Assembly (NCBI GenBank): GCA_964059195.1
Contig: CAXKWD010000008.1
Location: 49,208,502-49,272,501 of the forward strand
Direction: 5' to 3'
Source: Ectobius pallidus
Lineage: Eukaryota > Arthropoda > Insecta > Blattodea > Ectobiidae
Length of the DNA: 64,000 nucleotides
A program made the position numbers and the translations under genes. Each line of letters starts with the position of its first letter. Positions within the stretch are counted from its first letter, which is position 1. The notes beneath the pieces were generated by a model. The model was not told where the DNA came from. It did no database searches and worked only from the letters and a program-made list of their open reading frames with translations. Of the stretch, positions 44,565 to 54,864 are shown piece after piece.

Positions 44565-47500
44565 GAATCTGTTAATAATTCAGGGTCAGTAGATTTTCCT
44601 ATAGTAGCAAAACTAGGGAGTAAGCTTCCCTTACTCCAAATCTCTTTGAATTCTCATTGCTGTCAGGCTTTATTAGACTCTGGAAGTAGCTTTTGTCTGG
44701 TTAACTACGATTTTGCTTACGCCCACCGCTTTCATATTCACTCTAGCTCTCAGGTTTGTTGTAGTGTGGACCAAAGTCCAGTTGTTACCCATGGGAGGAC
44801 CACCCTCAGAGTTAAGATAGCTAAATTTACCTGGAACTTCCATTTTTTTTTGGTAAGGAATTTGCCCGTCAGTGCTGTCCTAGGGGCAGATTTCTTGACC
44901 AAAACCCAGAGTATACTTGATTTGGGCCAAAGGAATTTACGCTTCAGGTTTAGCCCGGAAACCGTAGCGCCTTTTCTGCTTGGCTCTCGCAATAGCGAAT
45001 ACGAGGTTATTGGGACCACGACTGACCCTCTGTTTGAAGAAGGACTTCCTGAGGGTCTGCAATTGTCTCACCTTCCTTCGGAAAGTGTTGACGATATATG
45101 TCGTCTGATCAGGAGTTTCCCGGACGTCCTGACTGACGAACTTGGTCTCACGAACCTCATAGAATATGAAATAGTGCTCAACGACGATAAACCAGTCAGG
45201 TTACCGCCGTACCGTTTATCTCCTCCAAGAATGCAAGCCTTGAAGGTCAAAATACAGTCCTTACTGGATAAGGGTGTAATAAGATATTCTAAATCTGCTT
45301 ATTCCAGCCCTATCTTTTTAGTCCCTAAAGGAAGTGACGATTTTCGCCCAGTCGTTGACTATAGGGTTTTGAACAGTAAGATAGCTATAGAATCGGTTCC
45401 ATTACCCGATGTACATAACAACTTTCATTGGTTTCACAAAGCTAAGTACTTTACCAGTCTAGACCTCAATAGCGCTTACCACCAAATCCCGCTGACTGAG
45501 CGCTCTATGCAGTTAACCGCTTTTACAACGGACTGGAATTTATTCGAGTACACCCGCCTGCCTTTCGGGATCGCTGTGGGCGCGCAGGTGCTCACACGGC
45601 TGTTGGATAGTATTTTTTCCGATGTCAAATTTGTCTATGTATTCAATTATTTAGACGATCTTATTGTCTATTCCGAGTCTTACGAGGAGCACCTGGTTCA
45701 TCTTCAGGAGGTCTTTTTGAGACTCCGCAAAGCCCACCTTACTGTCAACCCGTCAAAGGTGAATTTCTTGGCGAAACGCCTTTCGTTTCTGGGTCATCTG
45801 ATCAGTCCTTCCGGTGTTACTATAGACCCGGACAGGACCCAGAAGATCAGAGACTTTCCGGTTCCCCGTAACGCTAAAGCCGTTGCGCGGTTTGTGGGCA
45901 TGGTAAACTATTTCGCCAAATTTATTCCTGGCTGTGCCGACATGTGTGCGCCGTTAAACGCTCTCAGGAAAAAGAATGCCAAATTTCTCTGGCAAGAGCA
46001 GCATCAGCGTGCTTTCGAAGAACTCAAAGTGAGCATCGCTAATCCTCCTGTGCTGGCTATGGCGGATTTTGGGCGCCCCTTTATTTTGCAGACTGACGCT
46101 TGTGGCAAGGCTCTGGCGGCGGTGCTCCTCCAGGAATTTCCTGAAGGTAGACGCCCCATTGCTTTTGCGTCTAGGGCCCTCACAGCCCATGAAAAGAATT
46201 GCTCTATGTATGAATTGGAAGCCCTGGCCGTTCTTTTTGGCGTAGAGAAATATCGTATGTACCTGGAGCATATCGAGTTTACATTGGAAACCGACAACCA
46301 GGCGTTGAGTTGGGTGCTTGGCAGGCCCAGGAAAACGGGTAAAATTGCTCGCTGGGCTTTGCGCATCTCGGCTTTTAAGTTTAAAGTGCACCATATACGT
46401 AGTGCTGATAATGTTATCGCGGACACCTTGTCCAGGATGTTTGATGGGCATGACGTGGAGCAGGAATCCCCGATTGATCTAGGTGAACCTCCTGGAGATA
46501 TTAATTTATTATCCGCTTTGTTATCTGATCTCCCTGCTTCTTTTGTCACTATCAAGACTGCTCAAGAACAAGACACTGAATTGCAGCCCATTTTGGCGGA
46601 TCTTAACTCAGGAAATCCTCGCCCGCCTTATCTTTTAAAGGACGGGGTATTGATGTGTAGGGCCCATAAGGACCGTAAAATTAAGATTGTTGTTCCTGAC
46701 GCTCTTGTGCCGTTGATCTTCCAATATTTTCACGATTCTCCTTTAGGAGGCCATCTTGGACTATACAAAACAATAAACAAGATTCGTGAACGTTTTATTT
46801 GGAAAGGTCTGGAGAAGGATGTTCGTGCGAGGGTTAAGGCCTGTAGGATCTGTAAGATCAGCAAACCTGCTCAACATACTCATTACGGCTTTCTGGCCTC
46901 TCAAATATCTACCCGTCCAATGGAGAAATTGTTTATCGACTATGTGGGTCGTTTGCCGAGATCAAAAAAGGGAAACGGTTACATTCTGGTATGTGTTGAC
47001 GCGTTCACGAAGTTCGTATGGTTATTCCCGTTGCGGGAGGCTACTACTAGCTCCACCATAACTTGCTTGTCGCGTGTTTTTGCCAGTTTTGGGCCTTCTA
47101 CTTATTTGGTTAGTGACAATGCTACACAATTTTCTTCACACGCTTTTCGTAAATTTTGCTTTGAGTATGGTATCTCCCATATCACGACCACCCCATTCTA
47201 CCCAAACCCTTCCTTAGCTGAAAGGGTGAACAGGAATTTGCGCTCGGCGCTTATTGCGTTTCATTCTACCGATCACACTATGTGGGATGTTAACTTAGAC
47301 TCTTTGGCCTATGCTTTCAATACGGCGGTTCACGAAGGACATGGTACTACTCCCTCCAGCCTAATGTTAGCTTACAAGCCAAATTGCCCCCTATCTAATT
47401 TGTGGCGCATTAATGAATTGTTGCCAGATCAACCTACGCCTACTGAAATAAAAGCTAGGTGGGGTAGTGCCCTCCGTAATTTGCGGCATAGTCATGGTCA

Positions 47501-47738
47501 ATCTCAAGCAAAATATAATCGCCAAAGGGTGCCAATCCCTTTTAAACCAGGAGATAAGGTCTACTTGAAAAATCACCCCATTAGTAGCGCCGCCAACAGA
47601 TTTTCCGCTAAACTAGCTCCCCGTTTTTCTGGCCCCCTCACCTTGTCAAAATTCACTACTCCAGTTTCCGTACTTTTGGTTGATGATCAGGGTAAAACTT
47701 TTAGAGCTCATGTGTCCCAACTTAAGATGGGGCCTTGA
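44562..47738 (+). CDS. pol: Gypsy Pol polyprotein
   Basis: 1058 codons without a break. Domains: protease LLDSGSSFCLVN (DSG at 39-41); RT with FRPVVDYRVLN, LDLNSAYHQIPL and catalytic YLDD at 363-366; RNase H with LQTDACGKALAAVL, YELEALAVLFGVEKYR and ADTLSRM; integrase HHCC (GGHLGLYKT...CRICK); the catalytic triad D793, D852, E887 (D-35-E spacing); and a GPY/F-like C-terminus (PRFSGPLTLSKF). This order is Ty3/Gypsy. It makes and integrates the DNA copy. All catalytic residues I can check are present, so it is plausibly active. Confidence 0.96.
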   Translation: MESVNNSGSVDFPIVAKLGSKLPLLQISLNSHCCQALLDSGSSFCLVNYDFAYAHRFHIHSSSQVCCSVDQSPVVTHGRTTLRVKIAKFTWNFHFFLVRNLPVSAVLGADFLTKTQSILDLGQRNLRFRFSPETVAPFLLGSRNSEYEVIGTTTDPLFEEGLPEGLQLSHLPSESVDDICRLIRSFPDVLTDELGLTNLIEYEIVLNDDKPVRLPPYRLSPPRMQALKVKIQSLLDKGVIRYSKSAYSSPIFLVPKGSDDFRPVVDYRVLNSKIAIESVPLPDVHNNFHWFHKAKYFTSLDLNSAYHQIPLTERSMQLTAFTTDWNLFEYTRLPFGIAVGAQVLTRLLDSIFSDVKFVYVFNYLDDLIVYSESYEEHLVHLQEVFLRLRKAHLTVNPSKVNFLAKRLSFLGHLISPSGVTIDPDRTQKIRDFPVPRNAKAVARFVGMVNYFAKFIPGCADMCAPLNALRKKNAKFLWQEQHQRAFEELKVSIANPPVLAMADFGRPFILQTDACGKALAAVLLQEFPEGRRPIAFASRALTAHEKNCSMYELEALAVLFGVEKYRMYLEHIEFTLETDNQALSWVLGRPRKTGKIARWALRISAFKFKVHHIRSADNVIADTLSRMFDGHDVEQESPIDLGEPPGDINLLSALLSDLPASFVTIKTAQEQDTELQPILADLNSGNPRPPYLLKDGVLMCRAHKDRKIKIVVPDALVPLIFQYFHDSPLGGHLGLYKTINKIRERFIWKGLEKDVRARVKACRICKISKPAQHTHYGFLASQISTRPMEKLFIDYVGRLPRSKKGNGYILVCVDAFTKFVWLFPLREATTSSTITCLSRVFASFGPSTYLVSDNATQFSSHAFRKFCFEYGISHITTTPFYPNPSLAERVNRNLRSALIAFHSTDHTMWDVNLDSLAYAFNTAVHEGHGTTPSSLMLAYKPNCPLSNLWRINELLPDQPTPTEIKARWGSALRNLRHSHGQSQAKYNRQRVPIPFKPGDKVYLKNHPISSAANRFSAKLAPRFSGPLTLSKFTTPVSVLLVDDQGKTFRAHVSQLKMGP

Positions 47739-50672
47739 GCTTTGTAAAAAACCCTCAGGGGTCTTCATGTGTGGGCATGAAGATATGGGAGCCAACGTTC
47801 CCAAGTGGCCCGAGTTAAGTTAGGCGGGGATTTTTCTCTTCTTTCTTGGGGTTTTCCTTCTTTGGGGTTTTTTTCCTCTGTCGTCTTTTTTCTCCTTCTC
47901 TATCGTCTGTGTACTTATTTTCTATCTGCAATTTTGGTTAACTTCAAAATTTATAATGGTCTATGTAAAAAAAAAAATTGACTATTTATCATATTCGAAA
48001 TTTAAGGGTTATAATATTTTGAAAAAGCTAGAGTTTTCTTTCTTCTTTCTTCTTATCTTTCTTTCTTCTTTCCCTTACTTTTCTCCGTTTCCTCTTTCTA
48101 GTCCCACTATATCCACTAAAACATGAATGGGCGAAATTTTTCTAAATTTTTTTATCTCCCGTTTTGAGGGTTGTTTACTATATAGTATTTTGCTGTTATT
48201 GTATTGTTAATATTTGGTCTCGCGTATTCATGTTTTAAGTGGTTGAGAGTTGCCACTTATTATCATTTGTTTTCTTTTTGTCTGCGTTGCAATCTGGTAT
48301 AGGGGTTAGGAAGGATAATAATTCACCTTGCTTATTACGTTCTGGTATTTATTATATATTCTACTTTATTTCTGTCTTACCATTCCTTTTACAACAAATA
48401 TTCTCGTTTTGGTATTTACTTTATTGCACCGGTTATTCTCGTAATGCTGATTTGCGCTGTTGTTCTTTTGCTTCCGTTTGTTTTGTTTGGCTGCAATCCT
48501 CCTTCGTTCTTTGTTTATTTGGTTTTGTTGTTTTTTTTAGTTTATTTTTGCATACCTGCTACTTTTGTTGTTCTTTTCTGCAAACATAAAGTTATAAGAT
48601 TAATGTTTTGTTAATTTTTTTTTTCTCTTCTTTTTAAATATTTCTATGTGATGCTACAAAAAAACTAAAAACTTCATGCCGTATATATTAAAGGAAACCT
48701 TGGTTACTTTCTTTTGTGTTAATGACAAGAAATTAATATGACTCAACCAAAACCTCTACGGAATGAAAAGCATTGTCCAACAATTGATTGAAAAAATAAA
48801 TAAAAAGAGAATGAATTTACCACAAGTAATTAACCATTTTGACTATGGTGCCTTTGATATTTTCACAGACAAATTTTGCTGTGTTTGGCTAATTGTGAAA
48901 GAATATAAATGAGACATTCCTAATTATTCATACAAACTTCCCGATGCTGCCATATTCTTAAAATGGAATATCTTTGATGTATTCTCACTGGTTTTAAATA
49001 AATTAAAATAATTTTAGCTCAGAGTAAGCTATGGCCAGTGGTTGAATCGTAGTACTTAAATGCTTTCTAATCGATGGTCTAATCATAAACTATTATTCCT
49101 ATGGATTTGTAATTTCTCTTTGCCTATAATTATGGCTTTGTGTTTGTGGGCGGTGCCGTATTGCCGTCGTTTTGCCGGGTGTTCTCAGACTGCTCCATGG
49201 GAGGACGTGCCTGGTTTCGGTTCGCGGCTTCCAGGCACGTCTGCTATTCCATGGAGGAGGTTGCATTTTCCCTTCTTTGTCCTCGGGCGGCTGAGGAGTC
49301 ACCGGGAATTTTTCCTTAGCGGGGCGTGGACAATGGTTTCCGTTTCCGGGGTATATCCCCGAGGTTTTGGTTTTCCTTATTTTTCAGACCCCCGTACGGC
49401 TACTGGATTGTTAATGGTTGAGAGCTCGTCTTCTATGAGGCCCGACCTAAGAGCGGTCTCCTGCTCCGTCGGAATGGGTCCGGCGTGGAAGCGGTCATGA
49501 AGAATCCTGCCTCCCTTTCCTTTCCCATAATTTTCCATTTCGACACCCGTCCCGCAAAACACCTCATTATCACCCTTCTTTCATTTCATCTACATCATTA
49601 TCACCGTCTAGATCTAGCACATTCATCTTTCATCTTTCATCTTCTTAATCAATTTTGCTTTTGAATTTGAAAAAAAAAATCAAATAAACTAAAAACTTAG
49701 GTCTCAAATAATTCTAATAAAAAGGGCATTTAGGTAATTTTAATGCAGTATTGTATATATTAATTAACTTAATCTATTGAATTTTTTCTTCCATTTTAGG
49801 AAGTTTTGCATTTAACCAAATAATTGCCCTAATCTGGTTTTCTTAACATTTATACTGATGTATGTTATTTTAATTAATTCTGTAAATAAATATATATTAA
49901 TTTTTATAGTTAGTGTCATGTTTTCAAATTTTCTATTTAAACAAAAATCTAAACTTAATGTTTTCATGGTCTTTCTAACCAAAATCATAATGTAATTATA
50001 TTTATTATTTCCCCTTCAGGGTTTTGTTTTTTTAATAGGGACCTTGTGAGTGTGTACGTACCTGGTTCTCATATAATTCTGTATTTCAGATAGTGTTGTG
50101 CATCGGTGTGCTGCCCTCCTCTGCGGCCCACTTATTATTTTTCACTGCCGAGCTAATCTTTGTCACCTCTGTTTTGGCCACCTACTTCGCTGCTGTTGTG
50201 TTGGCACGCTGGGGACGCCTAGCTGTGACCTTCCTATAGCAGAAACAAGAGCCATCTATTCACATAATGCAACTTCTGCTCTCCGCATATCCAGCAACTG
50301 ATCTACTCTACGGTGCTGTACTTCTACTCACCAGCAGCTTCTTCTACAACCACAACTTAATAATCTCCGACACCAATAGACTTGGTTAATTCTATTATTA
50401 TACAAATCTACAGGTTACCATTATAAGGTTATGTACTTCTGGTTCTACAATGTTAATGGACTACATTGTGTTCCGGTGCTGGTGAAGTGATGTTACACGA
50501 TTTGGACTCTGTTCATCTACACTACAGGATTATTTAATTATTTATATTGGTGGACCTTTAAAATTTGGTGATAGAACTTTATATGCTCATTATGACAGTC
50601 TTAAATCTCAAATGGTCTATTTTTTCAGGAAAAAAAAAATTTTCCTCTAAATTTTTTTTTTCTCCGGGGCCG
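47739..50672 (+). other. Long non-coding 3' region of the Gypsy
   Basis: About 2.9 kb between the pol stop and the polypurine tract, very T-rich at 47870-48650. The longest open frames (116 codons at 48239 and 146 codons at 49060) show low-complexity or no recognisable sequence. There is no signal peptide plus transmembrane pattern of an envelope protein. GC-richer stretches at 49140-49500 and 50090-50300 stand out but remain unassigned. Confidence 0.7.
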
Positions 50673-50679
50673 GAGAGGA
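50673..50679 (+). other. Gypsy polypurine tract
   Basis: ggagagga ends at the first base of the 3' LTR, the normal plus-strand primer site. It is short, and a longer aggaaaaaaaaaa run sits at 50626. Confidence 0.55.
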
Positions 50680-51616
50680 TGTGCCGCTCATTTTCGGCAC
50701 GTGTCTTATTTAACTATTTAATCTAATTTATTTATTTATTCTATGGTATATAATATTTGTTTCTAACCTTACTTAATTTTGATGTTTCTTTCTCTTCGCC
50801 TTGTTTACGTACACATTTTCCGTCGTATTTCGCAAGCCATCCTTCATTTGTTTTGTGTGTTTTCATAAACTGCCCTTCTGGCCATCAACGCTCTCTATTT
50901 TCTTGTTCTGCCAGCGCCACCTATTTGCTTGTTCGGTATTATCTTGGTGGGCGTTGCCGTGAGATAGGGTCATGTTCCGATCGTCGTGAGAGAGAGTTAT
51001 CTTCCGACCGCCGTGGAGAGAAGTTCTGCGAGACTTCTACTGAAGGTTGAGTGTGGTGATCTATATATAGTGTGGTTTTTCGGCATGTAGTTTGGTATCT
51101 CTCTACATATTTCAGTTATCCAGCAGGTATGTTTTAGTTAAATCATTGTATAGTTTGCTGGTGGGTTTTCTTTAGTTTCTTTAGGTTTCGCTTTTGTTTC
51201 ACCCACCAGTTTTCAGTTCTGCTCGGTTTGTTCTTTAATATTTTTCATTTATGCCGTTTTGTTACGTTTCGTTTTGTGTTTCGGAGGATTGCTTGCTAAA
51301 TACCACGGTCCCTTTTCAACATGGCCTTCAGCCTTCTCTTAGATTATTGCTAATATCATTTCTTCACACATGTTTTATGCCTACCTGCTTCACAGGTTAT
51401 CTAAGAATGTTTTATATGTAAATATTAATGTTTATGGTGCCATTCCATGTTATTAACTTTTGTTACACTGAGATTTACAATAAATTGACATATTTTGAAT
51501 TTCTGCACTTTAATATTACGTGTACGTGGGCCCCTTGTCCTCTGCTACAGGTTTTGGGGTCACGGCTTATTGTAATATGACGGCCCTGGGTACAATCCCG
51601 CAAAGCAACCGTAGCA
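50680..51616 (+). repeat. Gypsy 3' LTR (937 bp)
   Basis: Same length as the 5' LTR and no mismatch noticed. It is followed by ctac. Confidence 0.97.
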
Positions 51617-51620
51617 CTAC

Positions 51621-52060
51621 GCAATTCTCTGCACGTACAATGAAGCAATCCAAGCATAGTTCTGTGTTGAGAAACACATACTGTATCGGTCTTATAAAAA
51701 CCTGTAATTATTAGCATAATATTATTCCATCATTATACTGGAGGTCTGAAGCTCATTACTGACCGGGAATCGAACTCAGAACCATCCAGCGTTGGAATAT
51801 TACAATATAAGTTTTTAATATACCGCAATAAAAATAACGTTGACTAATAATAATAATTGAATATGTAATGCACAAGACATGGGCTATGTTTTTTACACTG
51901 ACCCGCTAAGCCAGAGGCTGAGTAGACCTCAGGGTTATTTTTTACTGAAATAGTCATCTTACAGAAAACCTATGTGGAGGAACAAAACTGATGACGTTGC
52001 ATTTATACGTTGTGATCTATATGCTTCCATGTAAAAAAGACATAAAGTTGAAATCTGCTG
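51621..52060. other. Upstream DNA of the captured gene, right of the Gypsy
   Basis: Continues 42081 across the Gypsy. It carries the 70-bp repeat 51753-51822 matching 41792-41861. No coding signal. Confidence 0.5.
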
Positions 52061-52640
52061 TGACGTCATAAATCATTCCACCTGTCACATGATCTAATCC
52101 GCTCAACCCGCCTGTGACGTAAGCCATGACGTCATAAAACACTCCACTGTTGAGATAGGTCATAGCATTCCTCCCAATCCGCATAATCCGCCTGTGACGT
52201 ATGAAGTGACGTCATAAAACAATCCACCTGTCATATGATCTAATCCGCTCAATCCGCCTGTGACGTAAGCCATGACGTCATAAAACACTCCACTGTTGAG
52301 ATAGGTCATAGCATTCCTCCCAATCAGCATAATCCGCCTGTGACGTAAGAAGTGACGTCATAAAACAATCCACCTGTCATATGATCTAATCCGCTCAATC
52401 CGCCTGTGACGAAAGCCATGAAGTCATAAAACACTCCACTGTTGAGATAGGTCATAGCATTCCTCCCAATCCGCATAATCCGCCTGTGACGTAAGAAGTG
52501 ACGTCATAAAGCAATCCACCTGTCATATGATCTAATCCGCTCAATCCGCCAGTGACGTAAGAAGTGACGTCATAAAACAATCCACTGTTGAGATAGGTTA
52601 CAGCAATCCGCTTGTGACGTACACAATGCCGCCATGTTGT
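52061..52640. repeat. 146-bp tandem array with CRE-type palindromes
   Basis: gctcaa(c/t)ccgcctgtgacg recurs at 52101, 52247, 52393 and 52539, exactly 146 bp apart. Each unit has two sites. Exact TGACGTCA occurs at 52061, 52127, 52208, 52273, 52353, 52499 and 52565; the eighth position (52419) is mutated to tgaagtca. TGACGTAA half-variants lie between. TGACGTCA is the consensus for CREB/ATF bZIP factors. Position and phasing are seen; any binding is inferred. Confidence 0.93.
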
Positions 52641-52679
52641 AAAACAATCCACCTGTCATCTACCAATATATAAACTTTA

Positions 52680-53242
52680 AATTTCCCACCATCCGCCATT
52701 TGCAATTGTAATATCCAATTTCTACCTTTTGCAATTTTCAAATCAACCGCCATCTAACAATATACAAATTTTAAATTTCCCACCTCACGCCATTTGAAAT
52801 AGGAACCGGAAACGTAGCCATTTTCATTATAAATTTCCAAATTTTGAATTTCGCGCTTGATCCGCCCCGGAAACGTGACCTTTTTAATTATGAATTTCTA
52901 AATTTTGAATTTCGCGCTTTGTCCGCCATTTGAAATAGGAACCGGAACGGACGCCATTTATATTATTAATTTCCAAATTTTGAATTTCGCGCTTCGTCCG
53001 CCATTTGAAATAGGAACCGGAACCGCCGCCATTTGCAATAGGAACCGGAACCGACGCCATTTTGAATCACGTGGTTATAGCCACGCCCACTTGTGAGTCA
53101 TACAATCCGCCACTGACGTCATAGCCACGCCCACTTGTGACGTCATAGGCCACGCCCACTTGTGACGTCAGGATCAGCTGACCGGAAGTGACGTCATCAA
53201 TCCGCACAATCCGCCTCTGACGTAAGCCCCAAAACCATACTA
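52680..53242. promoter_or_regulatory. Composite binding-site-like array
   Basis: Repeated ccgccatttg(a/c)aat (its complement fits YY1/Pho-like caaatggcgg), taggaaccggaa (four times), aatttcgcgctt (three times, E2F-like) and ccacgcccacttgtgacgtca (several times). There are four further TGACGTCA at 53114, 53138, 53163 and 53189, the last as accggaagtgacgtca. It lies next to the 146-bp array and ends where the Copia 5' LTR fragment begins. Matches are by eye. Confidence 0.7.
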
Positions 53243-53362
53243 CTTACCGCCATTACAAGATCTTGGCATGAGACTACACCTAGTCCTTAAAAACAGTGTT
53301 GCCAATAGCAACAACAAAAATACATCCATAGAGAAAGCAAATTGAAGTTCATAATATTAACA
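53243..53362 (-). repeat. Copia 5' LTR, first ~120 bp only
   Basis: Matches 39714-39834 (ccgccatta.aaga through ataatattaaca) with a few substitutions. The outer edge and the target duplication gttgt are intact. The inner part is lost where the foreign DNA begins. Confidence 0.92.
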
Positions 53363-53584
53363 GTTGTCCCATTTAAGCTTTCTGAATATGTCTTCAAGCA
53401 TACAAGTGAAGAGTTTTGGTGAGATTGGGTTGCCCTGTCTATCTCCTCTCTTGAGATCGAAGATTTGTCCTTCTCTTTCTGTTTTCACTTTGGCCTTGCT
53501 TTGACTGTATATTTCACTCAAAATCCTGATGTATTTTGGTTCGACTCCCTGGTTGGCCAATGCATGCTGTACGCTTGTGTGCTC
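53363..53584 (-). pseudogene. RTE-like LINE, RT middle segment
   Basis: Minus strand reads SVQHALANQGVEPKYIRILS, KAKVKTEREGQIFDLKRG and DRQGNPISPKLFTCMLEDIF. It continues from 54857 across the hAT-like insertion (EHTSVQHAL is restored) and to 39610 across the Copia insertion. Confidence 0.9.
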
Positions 53585-54856
53585 CAGTGGCGGCTCGTGG
53601 CCGGAAAATTAGGTGAAGAGAAAAAATGCCACATGCTTATGTTAATAACTGAATTCACCTATGTCTTACCAAAACAATCCTTTGGTAGCCCTTTAAGGCT
53701 GCAAACTTTTCGGTGATATCATCATAGAATGGCTGCTTTTCTTCTAGCTGCAGTAGAAGTTCCTTCTGAATTTAAATATTCGCTAAACAAGATACTTGTC
53801 AGATTAGTATCTGGCAACATTTTTTTATTCTTCATTTAGTAGGCCTATGTCGTGATCTGACAGCTGGCACATTGATGATATGATTTTAAACAATGTGGAT
53901 AATAATGTAGTTATTATTTATAAAATCTGATACATTTTATTCATGGAATACTCTTAATACCTGAATCCCACTCAGAATTATGAGTTTCATTACATAAATT
54001 CGATCCTGCTTCTCCGCCGCGAATTTATCGATGTTTATCGTAATTATTATTCTCCTAATTGGATTATTTAGAATATTCCATTCATGCGATGCGGACTTGG
54101 TATTGACTAATAATCTTTAGCAATCGACCAATGACTGTTGTTTTTCTTATAAGTTAATATGCTTGCGAGGGTCGGAAAGATGCAATTTTATCTGATAAAC
54201 TTCAGCTCGTTACTGGATACTTCAAGGCATTAATATGCAGTGATTAATATGTCCCATGTCGTATGATTACCTATGAAAAAATATGCATTGTAGGCATGAA
54301 ACGTCCTGATCCACGTTCTCTTCGGAGTATAAACTGGCAAATGGATTGGGATTATAAGAACAATTACAGTGTAATTGTATTTGTAGTGTTCTACGCATTA
54401 ACATCAAGGCTGTGATGGATAATATATGTGCTTTATGAACCCTGTATTCAATTAAGTGCAAACGTGACCACCTCTCTCCGAGCTCACAGTGTGAGGCTAC
54501 TGGCGAAGAATACGCCTGAACAAGGAGCTAGACAGCTTCATGGGTAGTCTGTTCTTGTCACGAAGTGGATGTGGGATAAGCGAGAAAACTGCTACTTGCC
54601 TTCTCATTTGAGTGGAACAGACTACCCGTGCAACGGAGTGCTTCAAGTCGGCCGTGGCTTCACGCTTGCAGGATCTCAGTGTCTCCTAGCTTTGACACCA
54701 GGTGTTGGGGTGGCGGGCAATTCAAAAATACAGAACTACATTTATAGTAAAAACCAGCATTCGTGATATGGAAAATAAACTTTAAAAATACGTATTGTAA
54801 AGGAAAAATACTGGTGAAGTGCTACTTCACCTACTTCCCCTGAATAGCCGCCACTG
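53585..54856. mobile_element. hAT-like non-autonomous element
   Basis: Ends cagtggcggct and (right) agccgccactg are inverted, with 8-bp duplications gtgtgctc at 53577-53584 and 54857-54864. It is 1272 bp. No transposase frame is recognised; the short frames at 54267-54766 are unsupported. Removal restores the RTE ORF. Confidence 0.92.
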
Positions 54857-54864
54857 GTGTGCTC

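Larger units (their letters stand above)
42082..51616 (+). mobile_element. Full-length, apparently young Ty3/Gypsy retrotransposon
   Basis: Two 937-bp LTRs at exactly 8598 bp offset, with no difference noticed by eye, are flanked by the 4-bp duplication ctac (42078-42081 and 51617-51620). Between them lie a primer-binding site, intact gag, intact pol (protease, RT, RNase H, integrase) and a polypurine tract. No env-like ORF is seen. It is the only element here without visible coding damage, and is inserted inside DNA that had already replaced the Copia interior. Confidence 0.97.
39611..53362 (-). mobile_element. Copia element, interior replaced and secondarily interrupted
   Basis: The minus-strand 3' LTR (39834-39611) and the first ~120 bp of the 5' LTR (53362-53243) are flanked by gttgt (39606-39610 and 53363-53367). 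Removing the whole span rejoins the RTE ORF, so this is one insertion event. Only the RT C-terminus and RNase H of pol remain (40700-39894). gag, protease, integrase and most of RT are gone, replaced by non-Copia DNA that also received the Gypsy. Confidence 0.9.

Noticed and set aside
45954..46555. Minus-strand ORFs of 165 and 183 codons
   Set aside because: They are antisense shadows of the Gypsy RNase H coding region.
48239..49500. Possible envelope gene of the Gypsy
   Set aside because: The two longest frames are short and low-complexity or featureless. No signal peptide, cleavage site and membrane anchor combination is visible.
52061..52640. CRISPR array
   Set aside because: The period is 146 bp with no distinct spacers, the context is a eukaryotic transposon, and the units are near-identical along their whole length.
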